Counted from the stretch's first letter, positions 17,318-29,694 are shown. The stretch is 64,000 nt of DNA from Shewanella electrica (GCF_022321485.1 NZ_JAKOGG010000005.1:62001-126000), one strand, 5' to 3'. Numbers and translations: made by a program. Notes: generated by a model from the letters alone, not told the origin.

Positions 17318-18919
17318 ATGAATGTTGATTGGATCGCTTACATCGTCGTTGCCTTAGGGCTGATGTTACTTGTCCGCAGCCTCAAGCCCGCGGCACTCAT
17401 CTGCAAAAATGATGACGCTATCGGCTGGAAGGCGTTAATCACCCTGCTGATACTCTTCGTCATCGGTTACAGCCTGTTTTTTATCAACCTGTTTTACAGC
17501 AAGATTGATACATCATTGCAGCTCATCTCCGTGATGTTGCTCGGAGGCGCCACCTTTGTGGCGATTATTATTCCGCAGGCGCACAAAACCATCCTAAAGA
17601 TTGAGTCCATTGCCGCCACTGAACGGCAAAATTCACTCACCGATAGCATGACTAAACTCGCCAACCGTAAGAGTTTACTTGAGCATCTCAGCGCGCTATC
17701 CGGTGGCAATAAACCGTTCTCATTGTTCTTTATCGACTTAAATAACTTCAAGCAGATTAATGATGGTTTGGGCCACTATTATGGCGACCAATTTCTGATT
17801 GCCGTCGCTAAGCGGCTGTCGACCATTATTCCCGACAGCGCTCGCCTATTTCGTATCGGTGGTGATGAGTTTGCCGTGGTGTATCGTGAATATCGCGAAG
17901 ATAAACTTATCGGTCTGATTGATAGCTTACACACCAGCCTGCTGGCCCCGATTAAAGTCCACACGCATTCAATGAAAACCTCCGCCAGCATTGGTATTGC
18001 TTGTTATCCTAAACACAGCAATGAGATGTTCGACTTAGTGAAAAAAGCGGATATGGCGATGTACGACTGTAAAAGTCGCCAAGGTAACTTCACCTTTTAT
18101 AACGACAACATCGGCATGCGCGCAGAACGCAAACTGGCGTTGTCGCAGATGTTGTCAGACGCAGTACAAAAGAATCAGTTCAGCCTGTTTTATCAACCAA
18201 TCATCAACGCAGAATCCGGTCAAACCTTATATGTAGAGGCGTTGTTACGCTGGCCACAAGCTAACGGCACGGTGCTAATGCCAGAGCAGTTTATCCCCAT
18301 GGCGGCCAAAAGCACCTTGATCAACGCCATCACTTATTGGGTGGTGGAACAAGCGTGTACCGACTTACCACGACTCCGCGCCCTCGGTTTTAATCGTCGC
18401 GTCCATGTCAACCTCACCGCGCGGGATCTACAAAGCGATAACTTAGTACAGCAACTGCGCGTGCTTAAGCAACAGAATAAGCTCCAACCGCAAGATTTGA
18501 TGTTTGAACTGACCGAAAGCGACTTAGTGGAAGACCTCAGCAAAGCCAAACGGGTCATGCATAAGATCAGTCGCATGGGTTTTGAGTTCTGCGTCGATAA
18601 TTTTGGCACCGGTTTTTCATCATTGGTACTTCTGCGAGAGTTGCCCATTTCGCAGATAAAAATAGATCGATCATTTGTGAATGACTTTTTGGTCAATGAG
18701 ATTAGCCGCTCGATCATCTGCCATATCATCGCCTTAGCTGGTGACCTTAACTGCAGTGTTATCGCGGAAGGCGTGGAAAACGAACTGAACGCCGCAGAGC
18801 TGATCCGTCTTGGTGCCGAGCTACACCAAGGATGGCTCTATTCCGAAGCATTACCACTGGATAAATTGCCAGCAGCAACGCCTGCGGCCAACAGCGAGAG
18901 CAACTTATTGGTAGGTTAA
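17318..18919 (+). CDS. Membrane GGDEF-EAL protein with altered EAL active site
   Basis: A 533-residue protein with three membrane segments (about residues 4-22, 38-58, 66-86), a GGDEF domain (intact GGDEF at 181-185, so cyclic-di-GMP synthesis is possible) and an EAL domain. No RxxD inhibitory site is present before GGDEF (residues 172-175 are PDSA). In the EAL domain Glu307 (EALLRW), Asn365, Glu397, Asp427, Lys448 and Glu484 are kept, but the usual DDFGTGYSSL reads VDNFGTGFSSL (second Asp is Asn428) and QGY is QGW. Hydrolysis may be weak or absent. It stands alone between divergent nikK and a convergent Nif3 gene. Confidence 0.9.
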   Translation: MNVDWIAYIVVALGLMLLVRSLKPAALICKNDDAIGWKALITLLILFVIGYSLFFINLFYSKIDTSLQLISVMLLGGATFVAIIIPQAHKTILKIESIAATERQNSLTDSMTKLANRKSLLEHLSALSGGNKPFSLFFIDLNNFKQINDGLGHYYGDQFLIAVAKRLSTIIPDSARLFRIGGDEFAVVYREYREDKLIGLIDSLHTSLLAPIKVHTHSMKTSASIGIACYPKHSNEMFDLVKKADMAMYDCKSRQGNFTFYNDNIGMRAERKLALSQMLSDAVQKNQFSLFYQPIINAESGQTLYVEALLRWPQANGTVLMPEQFIPMAAKSTLINAITYWVVEQACTDLPRLRALGFNRRVHVNLTARDLQSDNLVQQLRVLKQQNKLQPQDLMFELTESDLVEDLSKAKRVMHKISRMGFEFCVDNFGTGFSSLVLLRELPISQIKIDRSFVNDFLVNEISRSIICHIIALAGDLNCSVIAEGVENELNAAELIRLGAELHQGWLYSEALPLDKLPAATPAANSESNLLVG

Positions 18920-18961
18920 CGAAGCCTTAGCCGCTCAAGCGCTAAGGCCTCGTCAAGGGTG

Positions 18962-19714
18962 CTAAATTGGGTTGTCGATATCGACAAAATGGTGCAACAG
19001 ACCAAATTTATCGGCCAAGTGTTTGCCAAGTGCTTCAATACCATAACGTTCAGTGGCATGATGACCAGCGGCAAAATAATGCACATTTTGTTCTACCGCA
19101 CTGTGGAATGTCCGTTCCGATGCCTCACCGCTGATAAAGGCATCCACGCCGAGTTCGTAAGCGGTATCAATATAATCTTGCGCGCCACCGGTGCACCAAG
19201 CGACAGAGCTGATCTGCGTTTTTTCTGCGGCTAAATGAATCGGCTCACGCCCCAGCCGCTCAGTAATACGCGCCATAAACTGTGCGGGTGTTACCGGCAC
19301 TGTCAGCTCAGCTCGCCACAGTAAATTTTGCGGCACTTGTTCAACAATACGCACATTGTCAAAACCGATGACTTCCCCTAAACGCGCATTGTTACCGATC
19401 ACCGAATGACCATCTAACGGCAGGTGATAACCAAATAAGCTAATATCATGTGCTAACAACGCTTTAATGCGACGCTGCTTCATGCCCACAATGGTTGCTG
19501 GTTCGTTTTTCCAGAAAAAACCGTGATGAACTAATAACGCATCAGCGCCTAACTCAATGGCACGGTCAATCAATGCTTGGCAGGCAGTGACACCTGTTAC
19601 TATGGTACGGATCTCATCCCGCCCCTCAACCTGAAGCCCATTCGGCGCATAATCCTTAAAACGATCAATCTGTAAATAGTCTTTTAAATAGGCTTCAAGT
19701 GCTTGTCGCTGCAT
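18962..19714 (-). CDS. Nif3-like dinuclear metal center protein (YbgI family)
   Basis: A 250-residue member of the Nif3/YbgI family, toroidal hexamers with a two-metal site in each subunit; GTP cyclohydrolase and DNA-binding roles have been proposed, but the biological role is open. Metal-binding segments are LLVHHGFFW (about residue 60), YHLPLDGH (about 95) and the C-terminal AAGHHATERYG. The start is ATG 19714, preceded by GAGGAGGT; an upstream in-frame ATG is not needed. Full length. Confidence 0.88.
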   Translation of the reverse strand: MQRQALEAYLKDYLQIDRFKDYAPNGLQVEGRDEIRTIVTGVTACQALIDRAIELGADALLVHHGFFWKNEPATIVGMKQRRIKALLAHDISLFGYHLPLDGHSVIGNNARLGEVIGFDNVRIVEQVPQNLLWRAELTVPVTPAQFMARITERLGREPIHLAAEKTQISSVAWCTGGAQDYIDTAYELGVDAFISGEASERTFHSAVEQNVHYFAAGHHATERYGIEALGKHLADKFGLLHHFVDIDNPI

Positions 19715-19905
19715 GTTGGACCTCCTCATCAACAATGTGTGGCGCATGGTACCACAATCCTCTAAAACCTCGGATTTAGGGTAAAAAGTGTGTCAATCTA
19801 ACGTTTCTACACGCAAATTGGCGCTCAAATTGGACTTTCCCCCAGTTTGCTCTATAAAATCCTTCGAACTTTGAAATCAACATTACAATAAATAGGCCTA
19901 ATTCA

Positions 19906-20256
19906 ATGACCAAACTGACTAAAGAAGATGTCATCAGCCAATTGGAAGCAGCTCTTTCAAAGCGTGAAGGAAAAGCTATCAGCATCGAACAAAGCGGTAG
20001 CTGGTACAAAATCGATGGTGAAAAATCGGTTCGCTTCGCGGAACTAGAACAGATGTTAGCGGAACTGGATGCACCTGAGGCAACAGCGCCGCAATCGGCC
20101 ACCAAAGCCAAGCCTGCCAAAGCACCAGTGGCAAAAGCTCAAACTGCGGCGCCGACAGCTGCGGCAAAGGGTAATGCCCAAGGCAAAACACCTAAACAGC
20201 TGTGGCGTGAAAAACTGGCGCAGCAAGCGGGCAACACACTGCCTCGCGGTTTCTAA
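19906..20256 (+). CDS. Uncharacterised Ala/Lys-rich protein (116 aa)
   Basis: I do not recognise this protein. Three parts can be seen: an N-terminal alpha/beta region of about 62 residues (TKEDVISQLEAALSKREGK, then GSWYKIDGEKSVRFAELEQM), a 40-residue low-complexity linker rich in Ala, Lys, Pro and Gln, and a conserved-looking tail GKTPKQLWREKLAQQ ending GNTLPRGF. The basic linker and short folded head suggest a nucleic-acid or ribosome partner, but that is a guess. There is only a weak Shine-Dalgarno before the ATG. It stands alone, divergent from the Nif3 gene. Confidence 0.65.
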   Translation: MTKLTKEDVISQLEAALSKREGKAISIEQSGSWYKIDGEKSVRFAELEQMLAELDAPEATAPQSATKAKPAKAPVAKAQTAAPTAAAKGNAQGKTPKQLWREKLAQQAGNTLPRGF

Positions 20257-20287
20257 GCGCTAGGGGTTGCTAACCTTTAGCTAATCA

Positions 20288-20322
20288 GATGTGAGCGCCA
20301 TTTACATTTGGCGTTCACATCG
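20288..20322. other. Stem-loop between convergent genes
   Basis: GATGTGAGCGCCA and TGGCGTTCACATC form a stem (one G-T pair) with a short loop. It has no T run on either strand. It includes the TGA stop of the glycine-zipper gene, so it may stabilise or end the converging transcripts. Confidence 0.5.
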
Positions 20323-20791
20323 CCTTGTCGACTCTGACACCTTGTTTAAAATACACCACACGCACTTTATCACCTGATTGTAATGGCATATTAGCCGCTG
20401 GCTCTTGCACCACCATCACCTGTTGACCATCATCTTGCTGAATCATCAACTCCTGTAATGGGATTTGTCGTGTCCGTACATCATTAGCGTGATATTGCCC
20501 AACGCCCGCCCCCACCAGTGCCCCGAGCACAGTGGTGACATCTCGCCCATGACCGCTGCCGAATTGATTACCTATCACGCCACCTAATAAGGCACCACCA
20601 AAGGTTTTCCAACCACTATTTTTATCGCGCTCTAACTCGGTGCGAGACACATCACGAATCGATGACAGCGTGCCGTAAACCACTTTCTCCACTGGCATCG
20701 CTTGATTACGCGGGAACTGCTCGGCTTGCGCTATGCTATTGAAAAGCGCTAACGTTGACAGGCTGAATACGAAGATTAATATTTTCCACAT
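20315..20791 (-). CDS. Glycine-zipper 2TM-domain envelope protein
   Basis: A 158-residue exported protein with signal peptide ending SIAQA, then a region GALLGGVIGNQFGSGHGRD / VLGALVGAGVGQY with the GxxxG repeats of the glycine-zipper 2TM family (SlyB, Pcp and related). There is no lipobox Cys, unlike SlyB. The C-terminal part is a small beta domain. Such proteins sit in the outer membrane or periplasm; the precise role is unknown. Divergent from aat. Confidence 0.8.
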   Translation of the reverse strand: MWKILIFVFSLSTLALFNSIAQAEQFPRNQAMPVEKVVYGTLSSIRDVSRTELERDKNSGWKTFGGALLGGVIGNQFGSGHGRDVTTVLGALVGAGVGQYHANDVRTRQIPLQELMIQQDDGQQVMVVQEPAANMPLQSGDKVRVVYFKQGVRVDKAM

Positions 20792-20843
20792 ATGCTGAGT
20801 TCCGTTAACTTAGTGAACCAACTCTGAGTGACCCTATTAAACT

Positions 20844-21554
20844 GTGAATACACTATCTTTCTTGCAAGGTATTGCTGACCCGTTTCCGGCGCCCGAGTTG
20901 GCTTTAACGGAACCGAACGGTTTGCTCGCTGTGGGTGGCGATCTGCATCCGCAACGATTATTAACGGCATACTACCAAGGCATATTTCCTTGGTTTAGCC
21001 ATGAAGATCCTATCCTTTGGTGGTCGCCCGACCCGAGAGCCATTTTCCTCCCTGATGAGGTAAATGTCAGCCGTAGTTTGCGTAAGTTTATCAAAAAAAC
21101 AGGCTGGCGGTTTACCATCAATCATGCCTTCGCCGATGTGGTCGCCGGTTGCGCCATGCCGCGAGAGCAGCAGGTTGGCACTTGGATCACTGGAGAAATA
21201 CGCCTAGCCTACCAGCAACTGCATGAGATGGGCCGTGCTCATTCCATTGAAGTGTGGCAGGGGCAACGCCTTATTGGTGGCCTTTATGGCATCAATGTCG
21301 GCCAAGTGTTTTGTGGCGAATCTATGTTCCATCGCGAGACCAATGCCTCTAAAGCAGCGTTCGTTATGCTCAGCCAACATGTTAAAGCGGCAGGCTATCA
21401 ACTCATTGATGCCCAAGTGATGAACCCTCACCTGCTATCATTGGGAGCGAAAGCATTAAAACGCGCTGACTTTATCGCACGCCTGCAGCAACTGCGAGAT
21501 GGTGCCACAGCGGCCAACTGCTGGGATAAACAAGAGGTTCAAATTGCACTCTGA
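20844..21554 (+). CDS. aat: Leucyl/phenylalanyl-tRNA--protein transferase
   Basis: A 236-residue cytoplasmic enzyme that transfers Leu or Phe from tRNA to proteins with N-terminal Lys or Arg, creating a degron. Conserved blocks are [52 protein letters not shown] and DAQVMNPHL. The start is GTG 20844 with a poor Shine-Dalgarno. It overlaps the bpt start by 11 bases. Its product feeds the ClpS-ClpA pathway encoded 1-4 kb away. Confidence 0.96.
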   Translation: MNTLSFLQGIADPFPAPELALTEPNGLLAVGGDLHPQRLLTAYYQGIFPWFSHEDPILWWSPDPRAIFLPDEVNVSRSLRKFIKKTGWRFTINHAFADVVAGCAMPREQQVGTWITGEIRLAYQQLHEMGRAHSIEVWQGQRLIGGLYGINVGQVFCGESMFHRETNASKAAFVMLSQHVKAAGYQLIDAQVMNPHLLSLGAKALKRADFIARLQQLRDGATAANCWDKQEVQIAL

Positions 21555-22257
21555 ACAACAAACCGTGGACGTTGGCCTAACACATACTTTTCCCTGTAGT
21601 TACTTAGACGATAGGCAGGAACAGTTGCTGGTGATCAAAGAGCCATTGATGCAAGCACAACTGTTTGAGCGGCTACTGTCTATGGGCTTTCGCCGCAGTG
21701 GCAGTATGATCTACAAACCGCGCTGTCCACATTGTCAGGCGTGCCAGCCGATTCGGGTTCCGGTCGCGCATTTCACTCCGTCAAAACGGCAAAAACGCAC
21801 CTTGGCAAAGAACCATGACATAGAGATTGCCGTCAGCAACCAATTCCGCGATGAACACTACGCACTCTATGAACGTTACATCAGTGCGCGCCATTTTGAT
21901 GGCCCTATGTACCCACCAACGCTAGAGCAGTACCAAGGTTTTGTCGGCTGTGATTGGATGCAACCCGCATTATTGGAGCTGCATTTAGAGGGCAAATTGA
22001 TCGGCGTAGCCGTGACGGATCTACTGCAAAATAGCTTGTCGGCGGTATACAGTTTCTTTGAGCCAGATCTCAGCCATCGTTCATTAGGCAGTTTTATGAT
22101 TCTGCAACAATGTAAGTTGGCGGTATCGATGAATAAGTCGTTTCTTTATTTGGGATATCAAATAGATGATAACCGCAAAATGAGTTACAAACGCCTCTAT
22201 CGACCCTACCAAATTTTGACTCAAGCAGGCTGGCAAAATCAGGATGCATTGCCCTAA
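21544..22257 (+). CDS. bpt: Aspartate/glutamate leucyltransferase (Bpt)
   Basis: A 237-residue enzyme that adds Leu to proteins with N-terminal Asp or Glu, the second bacterial N-degron transferase. Signatures: THTFPCSYL with conserved Cys, [20 protein letters not shown], and YSFFEPDL / YLGYQI near the C-terminus. I set the start at TTG 21544, with GAGGT six bases upstream and a protein length matching the family; a longer in-frame start at 21499 has no ribosome site and lies inside aat. The 11-base overlap with aat suggests coupled translation. Confidence 0.92.
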   Translation: MHSEQQTVDVGLTHTFPCSYLDDRQEQLLVIKEPLMQAQLFERLLSMGFRRSGSMIYKPRCPHCQACQPIRVPVAHFTPSKRQKRTLAKNHDIEIAVSNQFRDEHYALYERYISARHFDGPMYPPTLEQYQGFVGCDWMQPALLELHLEGKLIGVAVTDLLQNSLSAVYSFFEPDLSHRSLGSFMILQQCKLAVSMNKSFLYLGYQIDDNRKMSYKRLYRPYQILTQAGWQNQDALP

Positions 22258-22319
22258 ATACCTTTACACTACGGGGATTTTGCGGCATGATACGGCGGTT
22301 TTTATTTCCTAGAGGCTAA

Positions 22320-22553
<234 letters not shown>

Positions 22554-22636
22554 TATCCATCCAACGTAACAGCTGGTCTACTGGTGTAACGCACGAGTAG
22601 CAAGGATTATTCTTCATAGCCTGTTAAGATGCCACC

Positions 22637-22669
22637 AAAAAAATGGCTGCGTAATGCAGCCATTTTTTA
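22637..22669. terminator. Bidirectional terminator between infA and clpA
   Basis: AAAAATGGCTGC / GCAGCCATTTTT stem with a 5-nt loop, A and T runs on both sides. It serves infA (+) and clpA (-). Confidence 0.9.
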
Positions 22670-22686
22670 TAGGCGGAGTTAAACGA

Positions 22687-24948
22687 TTACGAGACTTTCT
22701 CGGGGGTATCCACCTGAATATCCAGCTCGCCATCGACCACATCCACTTTCGCCACACCACCGAATTCCAATTTACCAAACAGGATTTCGTCAGCTAATGG
22801 CCGTTTCAGCAAGTCTTTCACAACACGAGCCATCGGCCGTGCCCCCATCGACTTGTCGTAGCCTTTCTCAGCCAAGAAGGTACGCGCTTCATCAGAGACT
22901 TCCAGCATAACGCCTTTGGCATCCAACTGGGCTTGCAGCTCGACCAAGAACTTATCAACCACTTTGGCGATGATGGTCATATCTAAGCTGTTGAACCAAA
23001 CAATGGCATCCAAGCGGTTACGGAACTCTGGCGAGAACACGCGGTTAATTTCCGACAGGGCATCATGGCTGTGATCTTGCTGTTTAAAGCCGATAGACTT
23101 TCTCACCGTCTCCTGTACGCCCGCATTGGTGGTCATCACTAAGGTGACATGGCGGAAGTCTGCTTTGCGACCATTGTTATCGGTCAACGTACCGTGATCC
23201 ATCACTTGCAGCAGCAAGTTGTAGATATCAGGGTGCGCTTTTTCAATCTCATCCAACAACACCACACAATGTGGATTTTTGATCACTGCATCAGTCAGCA
23301 AACCACCTTGATCAAAACCGACATATCCCGGAGGCGCACCAATCAACCGTGAAACGGTGTGGCTTTCCATGTACTCCGACATATCAAAGCGCACCAGTTT
23401 CATACCAAGGCATTGTGCCAACTGATTGGTGACTTCGGTCTTACCTACCCCGGTTGGGCCAGCAAATAGGAAGCTACCCACCGGTTTATTGTCGTTACCT
23501 AGACCACTACGTGCCAAGCGGATGGCGGAGCTTAGCGTTTCAATCGCTTTATCCTGACCAAATACGGTCATCTTCAGATTGCGCTCAAGATTTTTCAGCA
23601 CATCTTTTTCGGTCGAAGACACGGATTTTTCAGGGATGCGCGCCATTTTGGCAATGACTGCTTCGATTTCCGCTTCACCGATAGTTTTCTTGCGCTTACT
23701 CAGCGGCAGCATCGCCATACGCGCACCGGCTTCATCAATCACGTCAATCGCCTTATCGGGCAGATGACGGTCGTTGATATGACGGTCTGACAAGCGTGCC
23801 GCTGTGGCTAGCGCCGCCTTGGTGTAGCGAATGTGGTGATGCTCTTCGTAGCGAGATTTTAATCCTTCCAAAATCTTGGTGGTTTCTTCTACGCTAGGTT
23901 CATTGACATCAATTTTCTGGAAACGACGCGCCAATGCGCGGTCTTTCTCAAAAATGCTTTGGTATTCTTGGAAAGTCGTCGAGCCCATGCAACGCAGCTT
24001 GCCGCTAGATAACAGAGGTTTGAGCAGGTTGGACGCATCCATCACGCCACCAGAAGCCGCGCCGGCACCGATAATGGTGTGGATTTCATCAATAAACAGA
24101 ATCGCTTGTTTGTCTGCGGTCAGCTCTTTGAGCAAGTTTTTCAGACGTTTCTCAAAATCACCGCGATATTTGGTACCTGCCAGCAACGCGCCCATATCAA
24201 GCGAGTACACGGTGGCATCACGGATAACATCCGGCACTTCGTCAGAAACAATACGATAGGCCAAGCCTTCAGCAATGGCGGTTTTACCGACGCCAGCTTC
24301 CCCCACCAACAGTGGGTTGTTTTTGCGGCGACGACAAAGAATTTGAATACTACGCTCGATTTCATCGTGACGGCCAATCAGCGGATCAATTTTGCCCTGA
24401 GCGGCTTGCTCGTTGAGGTTGGCAGCAAATTGACTCAACATGCTACGGTCTTCAACGGTTTCAGCTTGCTCTTCAGACGCTTCATTGGCGGCGTTATCTT
24501 CTGACTCATCATTGTTTTTGGCAAAACCATGAGAGATGTAGTTGACCACGTCAAGACGGGTCACGTCATAACGGCGTAACAGGTAAACAGCTTGTGATTC
24601 CTGCTCGCTAAAGATAGCCACCAGCACGTTAGCGCCAGTCACTTCATTGCGACCAGAAGATTGCACATGGAATACGGCGCGCTGTAACACGCGTTGGAAA
24701 CCTAATGTGGGTTGGGTCTCACGTTCGTCAGTAACGTCAGAAATCACAGGTGTGGTTTGCGTAATAAAGCTGGCAATATCATCACGCAACTTCTCAATGT
24801 TGGCACCACAGGCGAGTAAAGCATCACGCGCGGCGGGGTTATCAATCAACGCTAACAATAGATGTTCTACGGTCATGTATTCATGCCGTGCATCTCTGGC
24901 CTGCTGAAATGCCAAGTTTAACGTGACTTCCAGATCTTTATTCAGCAT
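22687..24948 (-). CDS. clpA: ATP-dependent Clp protease ATP-binding subunit ClpA
   Basis: AAA+ unfoldase of 753 residues that feeds substrates to ClpP and takes N-degron cargo from ClpS. It has the N-terminal Clp repeat domain (EHLLLALIDNP, residues about 20-140), a D1 ATPase with Walker A GEAGVGKT and LFIDEIHT, and a D2 ATPase with GPTGVGKT and VVLLDEIEKAH. The ClpP-binding IGF-type loop is seen as KSIGFKQQ. I chose ATG 24948 after GGGGGTG. It lies 34 bp downstream of clpS. Confidence 0.97.
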   Translation of the reverse strand: MLNKDLEVTLNLAFQQARDARHEYMTVEHLLLALIDNPAARDALLACGANIEKLRDDIASFITQTTPVISDVTDERETQPTLGFQRVLQRAVFHVQSSGRNEVTGANVLVAIFSEQESQAVYLLRRYDVTRLDVVNYISHGFAKNNDESEDNAANEASEEQAETVEDRSMLSQFAANLNEQAAQGKIDPLIGRHDEIERSIQILCRRRKNNPLLVGEAGVGKTAIAEGLAYRIVSDEVPDVIRDATVYSLDMGALLAGTKYRGDFEKRLKNLLKELTADKQAILFIDEIHTIIGAGAASGGVMDASNLLKPLLSSGKLRCMGSTTFQEYQSIFEKDRALARRFQKIDVNEPSVEETTKILEGLKSRYEEHHHIRYTKAALATAARLSDRHINDRHLPDKAIDVIDEAGARMAMLPLSKRKKTIGEAEIEAVIAKMARIPEKSVSSTEKDVLKNLERNLKMTVFGQDKAIETLSSAIRLARSGLGNDNKPVGSFLFAGPTGVGKTEVTNQLAQCLGMKLVRFDMSEYMESHTVSRLIGAPPGYVGFDQGGLLTDAVIKNPHCVVLLDEIEKAHPDIYNLLLQVMDHGTLTDNNGRKADFRHVTLVMTTNAGVQETVRKSIGFKQQDHSHDALSEINRVFSPEFRNRLDAIVWFNSLDMTIIAKVVDKFLVELQAQLDAKGVMLEVSDEARTFLAEKGYDKSMGARPMARVVKDLLKRPLADEILFGKLEFGGVAKVDVVDGELDIQVDTPEKVS

Positions 24949-24982
24949 AAGCACCCCCTAACTTCAGTGATTGCTATTTTTG

Positions 24983-25291
24983 TTACGCTTTCTCCAAAGA
25001 ACATAGCAGCGGGTGCTGATGTTGTCTGGCGAATTGATTCACCTGGGCCACTTTGGTTTCTGCAATCCCGAACGGATAGAGTCCGCAGACGGCCTTTCCT
25101 TGGTGGTGCACCAATAACATGATGTCAGTGGCTTCCTGATGATTTTTATTGAAGAACAGTTGCAATATCTCAACGACAAAATCCATTGGAGTATAGTCAT
25201 CGTTGAATAACATTACCTTATACATTGGTGGTGGCTGCAACGCTTCTTCAACGCCCTTATCCACCGTTTCAATCTGACCACTTTTTCCCAT
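24983..25291 (-). CDS. clpS: ATP-dependent Clp protease adaptor ClpS
   Basis: A 102-residue adaptor that recognises N-terminal Leu, Phe, Trp and Tyr and delivers proteins to ClpA. The substrate pocket region [17 protein letters not shown] and the later [15 protein letters not shown] are intact. A flexible N-terminal tail of about 20 residues precedes the core. Upstream partner of clpA in one operon. Confidence 0.97.
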   Translation of the reverse strand: MGKSGQIETVDKGVEEALQPPPMYKVMLFNDDYTPMDFVVEILQLFFNKNHQEATDIMLLVHHQGKAVCGLYPFGIAETKVAQVNQFARQHQHPLLCSLEKA

Positions 25292-25675
25292 AATTCAATA
25301 CTAGTATCTGTATCACAGTTAAACCAACCACTCTAATAGAATGATTCGATGTCTTCGTGCGATTTTCTTCACTGATGATGAATTCACTATACGATCAACT
25401 TAAGGAAGTTGTCTAAACCAAATAGAGCGGATTAATTAATATTTCTGATTAACTTACCCTGTAGTGTACATATTGTTCGAAAATCGATTTTCAAGGGTGA
25501 TAGCCACATTTTTTACCGAACAGCGTGTTTATTATTCTTTAGTCTTATAAATGTTGTAATTATGTTAATTTACGCTTGACATCGTTGCGCAACAATCTCA
25601 TTCTGTCGTGGTTAGTAGATATTTCGTACAACGGAATATCGGTGTAATGGAGCAACAGTAGAAGGAAGTAGATGT
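25292..25675. other. Divergent clpS/cspD intergenic region
   Basis: A 384-bp AT-rich gap. A possible cspD promoter -35 (TTGACA, 25576-25581) is followed by the palindrome GTTGCGCAAC (25584-25593), but the -10 (CATTCT) is poor. I see no gene or terminator. Confidence 0.35.
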
Positions 25676-25882
25676 ATGGCAAGCGGAACTGTAAAGTGGT
25701 TCAACAACGCCAAAGGTTTCGGGTTTATCTGCCCAGATCAAGGTGGTGAGGACGTTTTTGCGCACTATTCAACCATCGATATGGATGGCTACAGAACTCT
25801 GAAGGCAGGTCAACCTGTGCAGTTTGAAGTTGAGAAAGGACCGAAAGGCATGCATGCCTCGTCTATTTCTCCTGTCAAATAA
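25676..25882 (+). CDS. cspD: Cold-shock-domain protein CspD
   Basis: A 68-residue cold-shock fold protein. It matches CspD rather than CspA: MASGTVKWFNNAKGFGFICP (RNP1 KGFGFI), then DVFAHYSTIDMDGYRTLKAG. In E. coli CspD is made in stationary phase, binds single-stranded DNA and blocks replication. It is divergent from clpS-clpA, the same neighbourhood as in E. coli. A terminator follows. Confidence 0.95.
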   Translation: MASGTVKWFNNAKGFGFICPDQGGEDVFAHYSTIDMDGYRTLKAGQPVQFEVEKGPKGMHASSISPVK

Positions 25883-25902
25883 CACCAGACCACAATTCAT
25901 AT

Positions 25903-25929
25903 AAAAGGCGGGAAGTTCCCGCCTTTTTA
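25903..25929 (+). terminator. Rho-independent terminator after cspD
   Basis: AAAAGGCGGG / CCCGCCTTTTT stem with a 5-nt loop and T tail, 20 bp after the cspD stop. Confidence 0.9.
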
Positions 25930-25986
25930 TTTGCTTAACATTTGGATTAACAGCGACGCCAAGCGCCGCCGCTAATCTTTAACACC

Positions 25987-28251
<2,265 letters not shown>

Positions 28252-28463
28252 CTATTCCCCAAAGAACTTTTCATAAAGTTTTATGATTTAAGATTCAATA
28301 AGTTAGATAAATATAAACACCTATCAACTGCGGGGTATAGATCACATTTTGGCAATCATCATAGTGCATTCTTTCAAAGATTCAAATTCCGCATCATGCT
28401 TTATCGCGCTAGACTATTGTCCGATTGAAATCCTCTATTTAAAACGACACAGCCAAAGCACTG

Positions 28464-29180
28464 ATGAGCATGCCAGCCAAAAAGCCCGCAATAAAATCAA
28501 AAACTAACCGCAGCCAGCCCAACAAAAATACCCGTTGGCCCCATCGACCACGCCCAGCAGCTCGCGCCAAAAATGTAGCCAAGCCGCAAGTCAGCCTCGC
28601 GGATACGCGGGTGGTGTTGTTCAATAAACCGTTTGATGTGCTGTGTCAGTTCACCGATGAGCAAGGTCGGCAAACACTGAAAGATTTTATCGCGATCAAA
28701 GATATCTACGCCGCTGGCCGCCTTGACCGTGACAGCGAAGGTTTGTTGCTGCTGACCAATAACGGTCAGCTGCAGGCAAAACTCACCGAACCGAAGAAAC
28801 ACACCTATAAAACCTACTGGGTGCAAGTTGAGGGTGATGTCAGCGCGAGTGCCATTAGTGCATTGGAACACGGCGTTGAGCTAAAAGATGGCATGACCTT
28901 ACCGGCAAAAGTGCAGCGTATTGAGGCACCTGATGTGTGGCCGCGCACGCCACCGATTCGTGAACGCGCCAATATTCCTACCACATGGCTGGCTATCTCT
29001 ATTCGTGAAGGCCGCAACCGCCAAGTACGCCGCATGACGGCGCAGGTAGGTTTTCCCACGTTACGGCTGATCCGTTTTAGTATTGGTGATACTTCGTTAA
29101 TGCAACCTGGTACCTTGATCGCTAACGGCGAATATTGCGAACTAAGCCCAAGCGAGATTGCTAAACTCATGCAAAGTTAA
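28464..29180 (+). CDS. rluE: 23S rRNA pseudouridine synthase RluE-type
   Basis: A 238-residue pseudouridine synthase of the RsuA/RluB/E/F group. The catalytic Asp lies in [17 protein letters not shown], with [14 protein letters not shown] and [11 protein letters not shown] as further motifs. A basic N-terminal tail of about 40 residues (Lys, Arg, Pro) precedes the core; the usual S4 domain is absent, as in RluE. RluE modifies U2457 of 23S rRNA in E. coli. It lies 28 bp before nudJ, probably one transcript toward mnmA. Confidence 0.88.
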   Translation: MSMPAKKPAIKSKTNRSQPNKNTRWPHRPRPAARAKNVAKPQVSLADTRVVLFNKPFDVLCQFTDEQGRQTLKDFIAIKDIYAAGRLDRDSEGLLLLTNNGQLQAKLTEPKKHTYKTYWVQVEGDVSASAISALEHGVELKDGMTLPAKVQRIEAPDVWPRTPPIRERANIPTTWLAISIREGRNRQVRRMTAQVGFPTLRLIRFSIGDTSLMQPGTLIANGEYCELSPSEIAKLMQS

Positions 29181-29208
29181 CTGGCCAATTAACACAAGGA
29201 ATTTGAGC

Positions 29209-29694
29209 ATGGCTGAAAAACCACGTTATCGCCCCAATGTGACTGTGGCTTGTGTCATTGAAGCACAAGGTAAGTTTCTGCTGGTTGAAGAATGGATTAG
29301 CGACAAGCAGCAGTTCAATCAGCCTGCCGGACACTTAGAGGCGCACGAAAGTTTAGTGATGGCGTGCGAGCGCGAGATTTTAGAAGAAACCGGCTTAAGC
29401 CTGACGCCACAGGCGCTCGTGCGTATTGACCAGTTTTCTGCCAGCCCGGAGTTAGCATTCTTACGCTTTACCTTTTGCTGTTCGCTGGCCAATGCCCTGC
29501 CAAGCCAGCCACAAGATGCCGATATCACTGCGGCCCACTGGCTCAGCTACGCAGAAATTAGCGCCCGCCAGTCGCAACTGCGTAGCCCGTTAGTGCTCGA
29601 TACCATTGATGCCTATTTGCGTGGGGAAAGGTTGCCACTCGAATGCTTAAATTCGCGCTTTCTGACATTAGCCCCAGCGGCCGATGCGTGCTAG
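29209..29694 (+). CDS. nudJ: NUDIX hydrolase NudJ
   Basis: A 161-residue NUDIX phosphohydrolase. The box spans GHLEAHES to REILEETGL and fits G-x5-E-x7-REUxEExGU. E. coli NudJ removes phosphates from hydroxymethylpyrimidine pyrophosphate and nucleotides. As here, nudJ lies directly upstream of mnmA in many gammaproteobacteria. The start at ATG 29209 follows AAGGA; a longer frame would overlap rluE. Confidence 0.88.
   Translation: MAEKPRYRPNVTVACVIEAQGKFLLVEEWISDKQQFNQPAGHLEAHESLVMACEREILEETGLSLTPQALVRIDQFSASPELAFLRFTFCCSLANALPSQPQDADITAAHWLSYAEISARQSQLRSPLVLDTIDAYLRGERLPLECLNSRFLTLAPAADAC

Noticed and set aside
18924-18955. Hairpin after the GGDEF-EAL gene as a terminator
   Set aside because: GCCTTAGC/GCTAAGGC stem is present but no T run follows on either strand, so I did not list it as a terminator.
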